The position numbers and the translations under genes are program-made. From assembly GCA_022605425.2 (NCBI GenBank), contig CM061247.1:124001-188000 (forward strand): a DNA stretch of 64,000 nucleotides, in the 5' to 3' direction. Positions 33,886-44,832 of the stretch are shown piece by piece (the stretch's first letter is position 1; the number at the start of each line of letters is the position of its first letter). Source of the DNA: Hamiltosporidium tvaerminnensis. Its lineage: Eukaryota; Microsporidia; Dubosqiidae. The notes under the pieces are model-generated. The model was not told where the DNA came from, ran no database searches, and saw only the letters and a list, made by a program, of their open reading frames with translations.

Positions 33886-35565
33886 ATGTCACGGACTATT
33901 ATTTCGGACGTTGATTCGATTGCTAGCGATTCTGAGGATGGTGAAATTGGTGGTGACACAAGTAGTGATGATAGCATTATTATAACTCATCGAAGAAAAA
34001 GACTGAGGATTGAAAGTGAGTCTTCTATCTCATCTTCAGAAGCAGAGGAAACACCAACTTTTACGAATATTCCTCCGACTAATGTGTTTTCCTAAGCAAA
34101 AAATAATTTTTTCGAGACTCCTGGACCTAGATGTGCGCCTCCCCCCGATGCTTCACCGGTAACATATTTCAATTTATTTTTTACCACATCACTCCTTGAA
34201 ACCATTGTAAGGGAAACAAATCGATATGCTACCCAGTTTTTTGCCTCGCACACTGTTTTGAATAATTCTCGAGCAAAAAAGTGGACGCCGACAACGATAT
34301 ACGAAATCAAAGCCTTTATTGCAGTCTTACTCGAAATGGGGATTACGAGAAGGCCAACAATTGATAGTTATTGGGCAACAGGTTCCCGGCAATTACCATG
34401 GTTTAGGACAATGTTTTCAAGGGATATGTTTCAACTGATTTTGAAGTTTTTTCACTTGATTGACAATACGTCATTATTTGAACCAGGACATCCGAATTAT
34501 GACCTATGCGGCAGATTTGATATGCTTGTCAAACATGCAAATACTGTATTTCAGCGGCATTATATACCAAATCAACAATTATCTATCGACGAGTCGTTGG
34601 TTGGTACTCACTGTCATTCTGCCATAAAACAATACATCCCAAACAAAAAACACCATAAATGGGGGATAAAATTTTGGATGTTGTGCGACTCGATTTCTAA
34701 ATATTGCTTGGGTTTTTTTTGCTACAAAGGAGCTAAAAATACAGATGACAGAGATTTAGTACAAAAATATGGCCTTGGATTTACGGTTGCGCGAAAATTG
34801 CACACAACTGGCAATTATCTGTTCAAGGGCTATCATCTGTGTACAGATAATTTTTACACAAGCTTACGCTTGGCCAAAGCCCTTTTGAAACAAAATACTT
34901 ATCTAACTGGAACAATTAGACGTAACAGAAAAGAGATTCCTCCAGAAGCTAAGAAAGCAATCGTAGGAGAAGCGAAATACATGGCACATGAAAATGTATT
35001 GATGTGCTCTTTCAGGGACAAAAAGTCCAAACCAAACCCAGTCAAACTGATTTCATCAAATTCGGATACTAATAGTGTGACGATCAAGAAAAAGAAAGGG
35101 AATTTTGAATACGAAAAGATGAAACCAAGCATGATTCATGACTACAATAAATACATGGGTGGTGTGGACGAATGCGACAAAATGCTATACGTGTATTTAG
35201 ACGAGCGAAGAACCCTCAAGTATTGGAAGAAAGTAGTATTCAACGTATTTGGAAGAATGGTGCTGAACTCATATATTTTATATGTTTCAAACACTACTGA
35301 AAAAAAAATGAACCGGCTCAAATTTACATCGAAAATTATTGACGACATCGAAAAGGAGTGGATGTACCATAAAAATAGCGTGTCAACACAACCATCTTCA
35401 TCAACTAATAAATTTGCGCTTGAAAAATTACCGGGTCGTAACTTACGACAATGTGCGGTGTGTAGCAACAGAAGGAGCGGGATCAAGCGATCCCACCTTA
35501 TTTGCGCTTGTTGTAAAAAAGGCCTTCACGCTATTTGTGCGGCAAAACATAGTTGTAATACATAA
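33886..35565 (+). pseudogene. piggyBac transposase interrupted by one stop codon
   Basis: The frame opens with ATG 33886 and codes 69 acidic/serine-rich residues, typical of a piggyBac N-terminus. It meets a TAA at 34093-34095, then continues in the same frame without another stop to 35565, about 560 codons in total. The catalytic Asp triad is present: GAC 34588-34590 (in IDESLVG), GAT 34846-34848 (in CTDNFYTS) and GAC 35167-35169 (in MGGVDECDKM). A C-terminal Cys/His-rich domain follows (QCAVCSNRRSG..., CACCKKGLHAIC), as in piggyBac and PGBD proteins. The enzyme excises and inserts DNA at TTAA. The part after the stop has no good ATG for about 200 bases, so this copy is probably inactive unless the stop is read through. 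Confidence 0.85.
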
Positions 35566-35628
35566 ATTTTTTAAGTAAGAGTCAGAATTTTTCACTCTCA
35601 TGAAAACGATCCTTTACGTTCGGAAAAA

Positions 35629-35676
35629 CACTAGGTAGTATCACATAATAATATTATTTTGTGATACTACCTAGTG
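35629..35676. repeat. Perfect 17-bp inverted repeat in the piggyBac 3' region
   Basis: CACTAGGTAGTATCACA (35629-35645) and its exact complement (35660-35676) are separated by 14 AT-only bases. A related TATCACCTAGTG occurs near 35703. It lies after the transposase stop, inside the element. It could be a subterminal transposase-binding site or a transcript hairpin. Confidence 0.8.
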
Positions 35677-36093
35677 TATTATCGATAGTAATTGTTATCA
35701 TGTATCACCTAGTGCCTACGCCGGAATCATTCAAAATCATTGATTCGCGTGCTGATCATAAGAGAAAATCAATAAACTTTAAGTTATCTTTTTATAAATT
35801 TTAATTTTTAACGACCACTTGTTTTTCTATGTTATCAATAACACTTGTTACATTGTAGTTGTGCGAAACAATATATATATATAAAAAAAAAAAAATTGAC
35901 AACATCAATTGAAAATAAGTCCCGCAGTTTTCGTGCGTTCTTGCAATAATTGCTTAGCAGCCAAAAGGTCAAAGAAAACTAAAAAATATCTGAAATATTT
36001 TCTTTTTAAACTTGAAAAGAAAGTAAAAACAAAATAAATTTAAAATCCTAAAAAAATATTTTAAACATTTTTTTTATTTTAAAGTCCTGGAAT

Positions 36094-36669
36094 TCATTTA
36101 TTTAAAAATTCATTTATAAAACTATCCACATCTGGAACAATTCTATCTAAATAGTTTTCACCGTAAATTTCATTTTCACTCGGTTTTGAAAAGACTAAAG
36201 TATCAATATTTTCTTTCTCGGTTTCAGTGTCTAGAAGAGAAAGACTGGCCGTAAAATTATCTAAGCTTGAGCCAGGTGTTTTTCTCCACAAAGGAGAAAC
36301 TGGAATATTATCATTTTCAGTATCTAAAAACTCTAAATATCCATCATCAATTTGGCTTATCAATTCATCAATTTCTCTGTAATTTTCATCATCTACCGCA
36401 AAATCTCGGTGTTCCTGTTCTTTTACATGAAGTTCATAGTCTGAGTATTTGGTATAACATATTTCACAAAATCCTTGCTTGGGCGCCTTTTTTCTTTTAA
36501 CAGAAGATTTAAATTTTTTATTTTCAAGAAATGGACAACACATAGGAGGACTTGACAAATTCAAAACAGGTGCAACCACACCAGTATACTCTTTATAAAA
36601 AGGCTGACATTTTCCTTTTATATCTTCTATAAGAATATAGGGACTTTTAAAAATTTGATATTTTTTCAT
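36094..36669 (-). CDS. DBF4: Minimal Dbf4-like regulatory subunit of Cdc7 kinase
   Basis: 191 residues against roughly 700 in yeast and humans. Two Dbf4 landmarks are present. A motif-M-like segment lies at residues 8-28 (KSPYILIEDIKGKCQPFYKEY). A DBF-type zinc finger has C68, C71, H81 and H87 (C-x2-C-x9-H-x5-H) within KQGFCEICYTKY...HVKEQEHRDF, followed by the typical DxNYxEIDELI helix. Dbf4 activates Cdc7 to phosphorylate the MCM helicase at replication origins. The BRCT-like N region is missing, so this is a stripped-down core. The last ~85 residues are acidic/serine-rich. There is no CCC motif at the ATG. It is transcribed in the same direction as SRP68. Confidence 0.85.
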   Translation of the reverse strand: MKKYQIFKSPYILIEDIKGKCQPFYKEYTGVVAPVLNLSSPPMCCPFLENKKFKSSVKRKKAPKQGFCEICYTKYSDYELHVKEQEHRDFAVDDENYREIDELISQIDDGYLEFLDTENDNIPVSPLWRKTPGSSLDNFTASLSLLDTETEKENIDTLVFSKPSENEIYGENYLDRIVPDVDSFINEFLNK

Positions 36670-36689
36670 GTTTCCTATTATTTTTTAAA

Positions 36690-37407
36690 AAAAAATGGGA
36701 TTCACTATTTAAATAAAAAAAATTAAATTTTAAAAAAAATCGAACGCAATTTATTTTTTTGTTGCTTTTTTAAAAATACAAATTAAATCATTTTTTTTAA
36801 AATTTATAAAAAATTATAATAAATTTGAAATTTATTGTAATAATACTTCCTATAGTAAATGGCAAGAAAATTTAAATTTATAGAAAATGAAAATAAATTT
36901 GAAATTTATTGTAATAATACTTCTCATAGTAACTAACAATAAACTAATAAATTTATAGAAAATAAATTAGAATAAACTCTTATATTACTCTTCCCATAGT
37001 AACTAACAATAAACTAATAAATTTCTAACAATAAACTAATAAATTTCTAACAATAAACTAATAAATTTATATTGAAATTTACTTTTATCTTTTACAGAGT
37101 ATTAAGCAAACAAATACTTAATTCCTGATATTTATTAGAAATATAAATTTATTTCGAAGTAATTATATTAATTACTACTTTAATAAAAAAAAACTAATAA
37201 AATTTAAAAAAAAAATTATATCGATTTAGAAATATTAGAAATATTGGAATAGAGAAAGTGTTTTTTTAAATTATATAAATGATAACTTTATTTTTTTAGA
37301 AAATTTTAATTTGAGAAATATTAGAAATACTCAAATATTAGAAATACTAGAAATACTTAAAACACTTAAAATATAAATTATTATTTAAAATCAAAGTGGA
37401 ACGTAAT
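36690..37407. repeat. AT-rich spacer with short tandem duplications
   Basis: Between DBF4 and SRP68 there are duplicated blocks: a ~70-bp AAATAAATTTGAAATTTATT... segment (about 36825 and 36889) and several short ACAATAAACTAATAAATTT units (36940-37075). A further set of TTAGAAATAC repeats lies near 37315-37370. No gene is seen. Confidence 0.7.
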
Positions 37408-38508
37408 TTATTTCTTATAAATTTCATTTTCCGTATTTTTAAGTTCGGAAATCAAAGCGAGATCATTTTCAGGTTTTGGATAAACAATGTAATCGTAAGC
37501 ATTATCATAAAAGACAGGCAAAAAGGGAACATTTTCATACTGACTACGAGGTTCAAAATATCCATTAACCATTTCTTCTAAATATTTTATACTTTCTGAA
37601 AATCCAATATCTGCTTTACTAATCGAAAAATCAACAAAATTTTTTAAATCTTTATATCTTTCTGGTAAAATATTTTCTTCTGATTTGAAAGTAATTCCTG
37701 GTGTGCGGCATTTTACTAAATTTTCATAAATTTTTAAAAGTTGATTGGCGTCTGAACTTAAAGATTCAAGATATTCAGAATTTACGTAATTTTTTTTAAG
37801 AAATATTTTTAAATCTGAAATAGAATTAAAATATTTTTTGATTTTTTCATAAACATTTTTCAATTTTCCATTTTTTTTATCCATTTTTTTCAATAATCTT
37901 TGTTCTGATAAATTTAATTCCATTATTTTTGAAATCAATACATAATTGTAGCTTTCAGTTCGGATTTTTAATTCATTATTTTCAAAACTTTTAAATTCTT
38001 TTTCATTTTTAAATTTAATTTCAATATCGTTCCATTTACACACATAGGAATTAGGAATTTTGTCTTTTAAATCTGCTTTCACAGCACAAATCTCAATTAA
38101 TTCATCAACATTATCAAATAAAATGGTATACCTTGGATCTAATAAAGAACGAAGAGAAATAAGTTTTTCTAATCCTTTAGAATATTGTAACATATTCATA
38201 TCTAATAAAGAAAAATAATATTTTTTTAAAATTTTTTTATCATTTATTTCAAATTTATTTTTTTCTATATTTTTAATGCATTTCTTAATATTTTTTCTAC
38301 TTTTTCGTGGTTTCTCAAGAAAAAGAAATGCCTTACACAAATTTCTTTCTAAAATATATATTTCCATCAATATTTGTCTTCTTAAACTGTCTTTCATCTT
38401 TCTTATTTCTCTAAGCTTGGATCTACAATGTTCATAATACTTTTTATAATTTTTTATTACAAAACCATTATTACTTCTTGAATTACATATTTCTTCTAAG
38501 ATATCCAT
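37408..38508 (-). CDS. SRP68: Signal recognition particle subunit SRP68
   Basis: 366 residues, about 60% of the animal length. The N-terminal NGFVIKNYKKYYEHCRSKLREIRK matches the SRP68 RNA-binding start (G-x-x-x-x-D/N-Y-x-x-Y-x-x-Y/H-C-x-x-R/K-L-x-x-I/L-R-K). It is followed by the helical domain with ERNLCKAFLFLE and a RYTILFDNVDELI-like segment. The C-terminus has PVFYDNAYDYIVYP, resembling the (P)xFFDxAxNxVxFP segment that precedes the SRP72-binding tail in SRP68. SRP68 with SRP72 binds 7SL RNA for co-translational targeting to the ER. The start ATG 38508 is at TTATTATGG; the nearest cytosine-rich bit is GCC rather than CCC. A LINE has landed only 112 bp upstream of this start. Confidence 0.8.
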   Translation of the reverse strand: MDILEEICNSRSNNGFVIKNYKKYYEHCRSKLREIRKMKDSLRRQILMEIYILERNLCKAFLFLEKPRKSRKNIKKCIKNIEKNKFEINDKKILKKYYFSLLDMNMLQYSKGLEKLISLRSLLDPRYTILFDNVDELIEICAVKADLKDKIPNSYVCKWNDIEIKFKNEKEFKSFENNELKIRTESYNYVLISKIMELNLSEQRLLKKMDKKNGKLKNVYEKIKKYFNSISDLKIFLKKNYVNSEYLESLSSDANQLLKIYENLVKCRTPGITFKSEENILPERYKDLKNFVDFSISKADIGFSESIKYLEEMVNGYFEPRSQYENVPFLPVFYDNAYDYIVYPKPENDLALISELKNTENEIYKK

Positions 38509-38620
38509 AATAAGGCTTATAAAAATATTTTTAAAATAAAAAAAAAATAAGAAAATAATTTAACTGAAAATTTATATTTGTATTTAAATATTGAAAAATA
38601 TAGGATTTATAGAATAAAAT

Positions 38621-41600
38621 AAATGGGTAGAAAGAAAAATGTTAGCAGCGAAATATCGAATAATACCAAAATAAAGGCTGCAAACGACGCTGATGAGGTG
38701 AAAAAGAGTGATAGTGAGATACAAAAATGTAAGCTACACCCACCGGCGATTCCCCTACCTTCCTCCTCCTACACAACAATAACACCTCCACCACCAAGCC
38801 AAACATGCAGTAAAATGCAAAATAGTGGGCTTGACACCTTACCTTCGCCTAATGCACCAGTTCCCTCTTCGGTTGAAGTCTCTGCGTGCGAGCCATCGTA
38901 CGACATGACAAGCCCCTGTACTCTAGCTATTCCGGAAGGTAACAGGCTAATGGCATTGCGGACGATATTCGATTCCGTAACAGCCGACCCGAAGGAATGG
39001 CCTCGAATTGTTTTTTTTGCAGTACAGACAAGGTTTGAAAGAATGCCAAGAAATGGCTGGACAGAGCTTCACAGGTACTATAATGAGAAATTCGGCTGCA
39101 CTGAAACTCTCGAAGTGTTAAAAAAATTGGCACAAAGTGAGATGGGAAAGGATGTAAAATCAGAAGAGAATGGAGAGCGACGTAGAATCGCCACTTGTCT
39201 CGCTGATACATGCACCTTGACCGACACCACGGAGTACATAAACCTGAGAGATAAATTCTTGAGTAAAATCAAAGAAATCTCTGAGAACGAAATTGGAAAA
39301 GTGGTGGTCCGAACTAGAAAACATCCAAATGAATTGGTTGATAGTAAAGTTCTGGATCTCATAAATCGAGTAGTCGGTGAATATGCAGGAGCTCATGTAC
39401 CTGAGTCAATTACGGAAGCCGCGTATATCATGCAAGCTGCGCAGGTATGCTATGACGAGGCAACACGTAAAGAGAAGCCTAGATCCGCTTGGAAGGAACA
39501 CATAGAAAGTAAAATTTCTAAGTTAGTACTTTCCAAAGATCTCCTCGAGAAAGCTCGTAAGCAGGAAAAGCTCTCCACTTCGGAAACGAAGAGCCTTAAG
39601 AAAATCATGCGAGAGTTTAATTTAAACTTGAGCAGCGTAACTGATCTTTCTGAGGCTTTAGTTAAGAAGAATGAGTCTTTGAATGTTTACGAGAAAAAAA
39701 TTACGATGCAATAAAGTAGGAAGCAATTCCGAAAAGAGAATCGTATGTTTGAGCTTTTCCGAGGTCGATTTTATCGTGGGTTATCCGAGCGTGTGGAATC
39801 CGAGCATGTGGTTAGCCGTGATGAAATTGTGAGTTTTTGGTCTACAATGTGGAACAAAAATGATGACACAGTCACGTACGATGATTATTTGATTCCATTT
39901 GTATCAGATAATCATCCGACCACGTTTCCTTCACTTGATGAATTTGTGAATATCATTAATTGGCTCCCTAATTGGAAAGCTGCTGGAATTGATGGTATTT
40001 ACAATTTTTTCATTAAGAAACTTACAACTCTTCACAAATATCTTTATGATATTGTGAAAGTTATATGTTTAGAAGGAACACCTCAAGCTGATTGGTTTTA
40101 CTGCGGGCTTACGTATTTGATACCGAAAGGAATTCCACGAAGAGGCTCTGACTACAGGCCAATCACTTGTATGTCCAACCTCTATAAGTTAACGACAAAG
40201 TGTGTAACGAAAGTCGTTCAACTTGAAGTGGAAAGGCGAGGGTTGCTTGCAGAGAACCAACTAGGGGCGGTAAGAGGTGTGCAGGGAGCGAAAGAGCAGG
40301 CTCTACTGAATATTGCCTTAAATAAAGAGTATGGAAATGATCTTAAGGCAACATGGATTGATGTTAAAAAAGCTTATGATTCAATAGATCATGCTTATTT
40401 AACTCAATGCATTGAAAACCTTAATTTACCTGATTGGATCCTGAAATTTATTAAGGTAATTATATCAAAATGGAAAATTGATATATCAGTAGGGCCTGAA
40501 AAAATCATGAGCAAGAAGATTGATAGAGGGATTCTACAAGGAGATAGTCTGTCACCTTTGTTATTTGTGTTGTGTATGGATCCATTAAGCCGAAAGCTTA
40601 ATGAAAAATACACAAAAGTGACAGTACAAACAGATGCAGAATCCCATTCTACTAATCATCTCTTGTTTATTGATGATCTTAAGCTCCTTGCAAAAGACAG
40701 CTCCACATTGAGTGCTATGACAGGCGAGGCAAAGGAATTTTTAGAGGTGATTGGCTTAGAGATTAACAAAGAGAAGTCAGCCACAAATGATACGTGTTGT
40801 GAAGATACTGCTACTCTTCTAGAAGGTGTTAGTGTTTACAAATATTTAGGAATAATAGAAGATAGCAGAGGAATCCCAACACGTAGCTCATTTGAAGAAG
40901 TACAGAGCAAACTTATATCAAGAGTTGAAAGACTTTGTCACACTAGATTAAACGCAAAAAATTTATTTTCTGCAATCAATCAACATGCGATATCGTTAAT
41001 CAACTACCACATAGGAGTACTTCGACTTGAACCGGCTGACTTCTCTAAGTTAGATGATGCAGTGCGTGCGGTGTTGGTTAAAAATAAGATACATCTCCGC
41101 CCAGGATGTAAAGAGCGGTTGTATCTTCCTAGAACAGAACTTGGAAGAGGCCTACATAGTGTTGAGTTGCGAAGCGAACATATGCTTCTGCAACTCTTGT
41201 ATTTTCTGGAAAAAAGTAAAGAAATATCAACTAGACGAGCAGCAATCCTCAAGGTGGAGAATAATAATAAAACCCATCTTGCACTAATAAAAGGCTTCTT
41301 AAAAGTAAAGTACAGGTTGGTAGAAGAAGTCACTAAGAAAAGTTTAGAAGAAGCTCAACTTGCAAAACTATATAACGAAATAGAAAAACGAAAACTCCAT
41401 TCAAAGTTATATAATGCAAGAAAAAATGAGCTTGTGAGTGTTAGTGACTCTTCAAGGTGGCTAAAGAGAGGAAATATTAGGCCACGAAATGAAGCTGTGT
41501 TCTGCTATATCCAGGATAGAAATGTATTCTGGGGAGCAGATGGTGTGTGTCAACATTGCGGGAAGTCTGGTAAGACTGTGGATCATCTAGCAACTAGATG

Positions 41601-42425
41601 CGAAAAAATGCTAGGCCATGATTACACTAGACGGCATAATGAAGTGGTCAGATGCCTACACCTTCTTCTTCTAAATAGATATAAGTTTAAGTCTTCAAAA
41701 CGAATAAGGAGCCACTCAGTTCAAGAAATTCTTGATAATGAGTATGCAGAGATAAGAGTGGACACCAGAATTAAAACTGATGTTAAAATTCGGAATAACA
41801 GACCGGACATATTTATTTTAGATAAGAAGAAGAATAAGATAACACTCATTGAAGTAGGAATCACTTCCCAAGATTCACTTCAAATAGTTGAAACTGAAAA
41901 ACTTAGGAAGTATGACCTGCTAGCCAATGAGTTGGGTCTTATTTATAGGTGTAGTGTTGAGATAATCCCTTATGTGATGACCTGGGACGGTATTGTGACA
42001 AAATACCATAAATCTCATCTTAAAAGACTAGAAATACCCATGAATGTAGAGGCATACATTCAGTATATAGTACTTAAGAAAACAGTCGAAACAATTTCCT
42101 TTGATCGACGAAGAGGACTTGAGTCAGGACTAAATGCCGAAGAGAGCTGGGAGAGAGCGTCAATGGGTGTTATTATGAGATCAGAGATGCATGAGGAACC
42201 AATACCCCCTTTAAAAGAAGCGAAAAGAGAGGAAGATGGTGTTAAAATTTTAAAACCAAAAAATAATACACCCCTTATTTCACAAGGAGGAACCACTCTG
42301 GAGGAACCGACCAATAACATAAATGAAGAGTCGGATTTGGAAGAAGAAACAATAGTGGTTAAAGAGGTAGAAGAAAACATATAAAAATGTTAAAATATTT
42401 TAACCCAGAATTTTATTAAATAAAA
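38621..42425 (+). mobile_element. Nearly intact LINE (R2/R4/Dong-like) with target-site duplication
   Basis: About 3.8 kb bounded by the 12-bp direct repeat ATAGAATAAAAT (38609-38620 and 42426-42437). The 3' end is AACCCAGAATTTTATTAAAT plus a few A residues. The 5' end lies only two bases before the ATG, so either the element has no 5' leader or it is slightly truncated. It is inserted between SRP68 and CDS1 and gives the reference for at least seven decayed or truncated relatives in the window. Its single reading frame carries one stop. Confidence 0.9.
38623..42384 (+). pseudogene. LINE polyprotein: reverse transcriptase plus restriction-like endonuclease, one in-frame stop
   Basis: The frame runs 363 codons, meets TAA at 39712-39714, and continues in the same frame to 42384 (ATG at 39745, 879 residues). 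The N-terminal part is proline-rich, then helical with no obvious zinc finger. The downstream part has RT blocks: WKAAGIDGI, LIPKG, YRPIT, the RT motif with WIDVKKAYDSIDH, GILQGDSLSPLLF, and LFIDDLKLL as the catalytic box. These are followed by a zinc knuckle C-x2-C-x8-H-x4-C (CQHCGKSGK...) and a RPD...E type endonuclease (RPDIFILD then LIEVG). That domain order is typical of site-endonuclease LINEs such as R2, R4 and Dong, which usually have one ORF. The decayed copy at 28.5 kb has GAA where this has TAA, so the stop looks like a single-base nonsense change. Confidence 0.85.
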
Positions 42426-42426
42426 A

Positions 42427-42640
42427 TAGAATAAAATATTTTATTTTTATAAGTTATTGGATTTGTTGAATTAGGATTTATAGAATAAAATATTTTATTT
42501 TTATAAGTTATTTGATTTGTTGAATTAGGATTTTGTTACAGTAGTAATAGATTTCATAAATCAAAGAATAGAATCATTAGATTAAAGATTTTGTTACAGT
42601 AGTAATAGATTTCATAAATCAAAGCATCAAAATAACTTAA
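42427..42640. repeat. Two adjacent tandem duplications (54 bp and 58 bp)
   Basis: A 54-bp unit (TAGAATAAAATATTTTATTT...) is repeated at 42427 and 42481. A 58-bp unit (GATTTTGTTACAGTAGTAAT...) is repeated at 42529 and 42587. The first array contains the LINE target sequence. Confidence 0.85.
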
Positions 42641-42706
42641 ATTTACCAGAATATCTCAGTTTGAATATTTTAAATTTCAATTCTATAGGTTTAACAATTT
42701 AAATAC

Positions 42707-42763
42707 AAAGTAAAAGTAAAAGTAAAAGTAAAAGTAAAAGTAAAAGTAAAAGTAAAAGTAAAA
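42707..42763. repeat. Hexanucleotide microsatellite (TAAAAG)n
   Basis: About nine to ten perfect copies of TAAAAG lie 50 bp downstream (in gene sense) of the CDP-diacylglycerol synthase stop. Confidence 0.95.
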
Positions 42764-42811
42764 TTACAACCGATTTAATAATATTTATACAAAATAAAAA
42801 CATTAGAAGTA

Positions 42812-43864
42812 TTAATTACTCCTATTTACCAACATTTCTGTTATTTTTAATATTCCATCTTCATCGAGTGTTCGAATTATATAATCATACATTTCACTTA
42901 CATTTCTTTTATGTGTTATTATGAATGTATGTAGGTATACATAAGTAAATACACCCATAATATATTGACAGTCCATTCTATCTGTAATACCACCGTGTCC
43001 TGGTATAGAATCACCAAAATCTTTCATTTTAAATGCTCTTTTAAATCCACTGGCAAAAAAACCACCAAACGGTGCAATAAAAGAAGAAAATAGTATAAAA
43101 ACAATCGAATGCAAATATATTTTTGCAATAGAAATCCCCAACCACTTAATATAAAATCTTTCTATAAACACCAAATCCAATTTATCACCAAAATATGAAT
43201 AATTAATTCTGACGTAAGAAAAAAGTATTCCAAATAAAAATGTAAATACAAACGCACCAATAAATCCTTCCAATGTTTTTTTAGGACTCAATCTTATCAA
43301 TTTTCTTTTTCCAAACAATTTACCTGTGATATACGCAAATATATCATTAATAATGACAAGTGTCGCAGGAAAAACAAACCAAAACTTTCCTTTATTAATA
43401 TTTAAAATTACCAATTTAGATGTTCCACAAACAATAAACAATGTCATATGAACCATGGCCAGTTGAGCAAATTGTAATTTTAAATGTGATTTTCTTAAAT
43501 TAATTACAAACAATACAATTCCAAAAATATACATAACAAAATAAATCATCATAAAATTTTCAAGTATAAAAAATGGTATTTTTTCATAATAAATTTTAAT
43601 CAAACTATTTCCTACAAAGTAAATATCTGCTACAATCATAAAATACCATAAAAGATTTTTAAAAATTCCTTTTTTGTTTTCTCTAAATGAATTCCATACA
43701 CTAATAACTTCTTTAAAAGTAAATGTTTTAATAAAGTAAACTAAAATTATTAGATATACTTTATTACCACTGACAAGTAAAGAAAAAAAAACACTCATAA
43801 TTATTGTCAGAGATATACGTACATACAAATTCGATTTACGGAAGAAAGTAAAGTAATTCTCCAT
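42812..43864 (-). CDS. CDS1: CDP-diacylglycerol synthase (phosphatidate cytidylyltransferase)
   Basis: 350 residues with several hydrophobic membrane helices. The family signature lies near residues 281-305: a Ser/Gly-rich start, then FKRAFKMKDFGDSIPGHGG and ITDRMD, i.e. K-D-x3-S-x-P-G-H-G-G-x3-D-R-x-D. Upstream, INDIFAYITGKLFGKRK and LSPKKTLEGFIGA are also typical of eukaryotic CDS enzymes. The enzyme makes CDP-diacylglycerol from phosphatidate and CTP in the ER membrane, the branch point to phosphatidylinositol and other phospholipids. The start context TACCCTTTATGG has the CCC motif. The C-terminus (YDYIIRTLDEDGILKITEML) is slightly extended. Confidence 0.95.
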   Translation of the reverse strand: MENYFTFFRKSNLYVRISLTIIMSVFFSLLVSGNKVYLIILVYFIKTFTFKEVISVWNSFRENKKGIFKNLLWYFMIVADIYFVGNSLIKIYYEKIPFFILENFMMIYFVMYIFGIVLFVINLRKSHLKLQFAQLAMVHMTLFIVCGTSKLVILNINKGKFWFVFPATLVIINDIFAYITGKLFGKRKLIRLSPKKTLEGFIGAFVFTFLFGILFSYVRINYSYFGDKLDLVFIERFYIKWLGISIAKIYLHSIVFILFSSFIAPFGGFFASGFKRAFKMKDFGDSIPGHGGITDRMDCQYIMGVFTYVYLHTFIITHKRNVSEMYDYIIRTLDEDGILKITEMLVNRSN

Positions 43865-44832
43865 AAAGGGTATATAAATGAATTTTTGACAAAGAAAGTT
43901 TTTTTTTAGTTTTTAAATATCAAGTATTAAGTTTTTTAAACAATATTCTTTATTTATACATATTGATTTTAATTTAAATAAAATATTTTAGATTCTTAAA
44001 TATTCTGAAATATTACTAAATATTACTAAATATAATTAAATATTACTAAGTGCATGAAAACAAATGAAAGTAGGAGAATAAATAATTGAAAATCTATTTT
44101 TTAAAATCCCTATAAATGGTAATGAAATAAACGAAAAGATTTTAAAATATTTAAATAAGATTAAAAAGGTTAATCAATTATAAATTCAAAATTTTAATGA
44201 AATATAAAATAAAAATGTTGAAATAAAAAAACTTGAAATTATAAAATAATAGAGGTTATAAGGAAAAGTCTCTATAATTAAAATAGGTAATTAATTATTA
44301 GAAATTTGAAGAACGAGTAAAATGTCTAAGGAATATTCTTTATAAAAGTATTGTATTAAGAAATTATTAGAAATTTAAGAATTACAAATGTCTAAGGAAT
44401 ATTCTTTATAAAAGTATTGTATTAAGAAATTAATTATTAGAAATTTGAAGAATAACATAATATTTAGTAAAAGAATAAAACAAAGGAAAGAAATAAACAG
44501 AAAAAGATTTTTTTTTTATTTTGAAAACTATATTTTTAAAAAAATACTTATAATCTAAATTATTGAATATAAAAACTAATTCAAAGGAAGTAATTCTTTA
44601 TAAAAAAGATTAAATTATAAATTAAATTTCTATAGGGAATTATTATAGGGAATTTTATTATAGGGAATTTTATTATAGGGAATTATTAGAGTATATAGAT
44701 AGTATAGATATTAGAGTATAAATATTATAGGGAATTATTAGAATATAATTATTTTAAAGTATAAATATTTGTAAATATTTAATTTTTAAACAAATAGTAC
44801 GAGAATTAGAAAGGGAAATTCATAAAAGTTTT

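Larger units (their letters stand above)
33684..35969 (+). mobile_element. piggyBac-family DNA transposon
   Basis: About 2.3 kb holding a DDD transposase frame. Candidate imperfect terminal inverted repeats are 33684-33698 (ACCGTTTGACTGCTA) and 35955-35969 (TAGCAGCCAAAAGGT), matching at 13 of 15 bases. I did not find an intact TTAA duplication on both sides; TTAA occurs at 33677-33680 on the left only. The left terminal region (33695-33770) is strikingly GC-rich compared with all flanking DNA. This points to recent arrival from another genome, plausibly an animal host. Confidence 0.8.

Noticed and set aside
38927-39396. Overlapping minus-strand frames of 78-94 residues opposite the LINE
   Set aside because: Antisense shadows of a coding frame without motifs or start signals.
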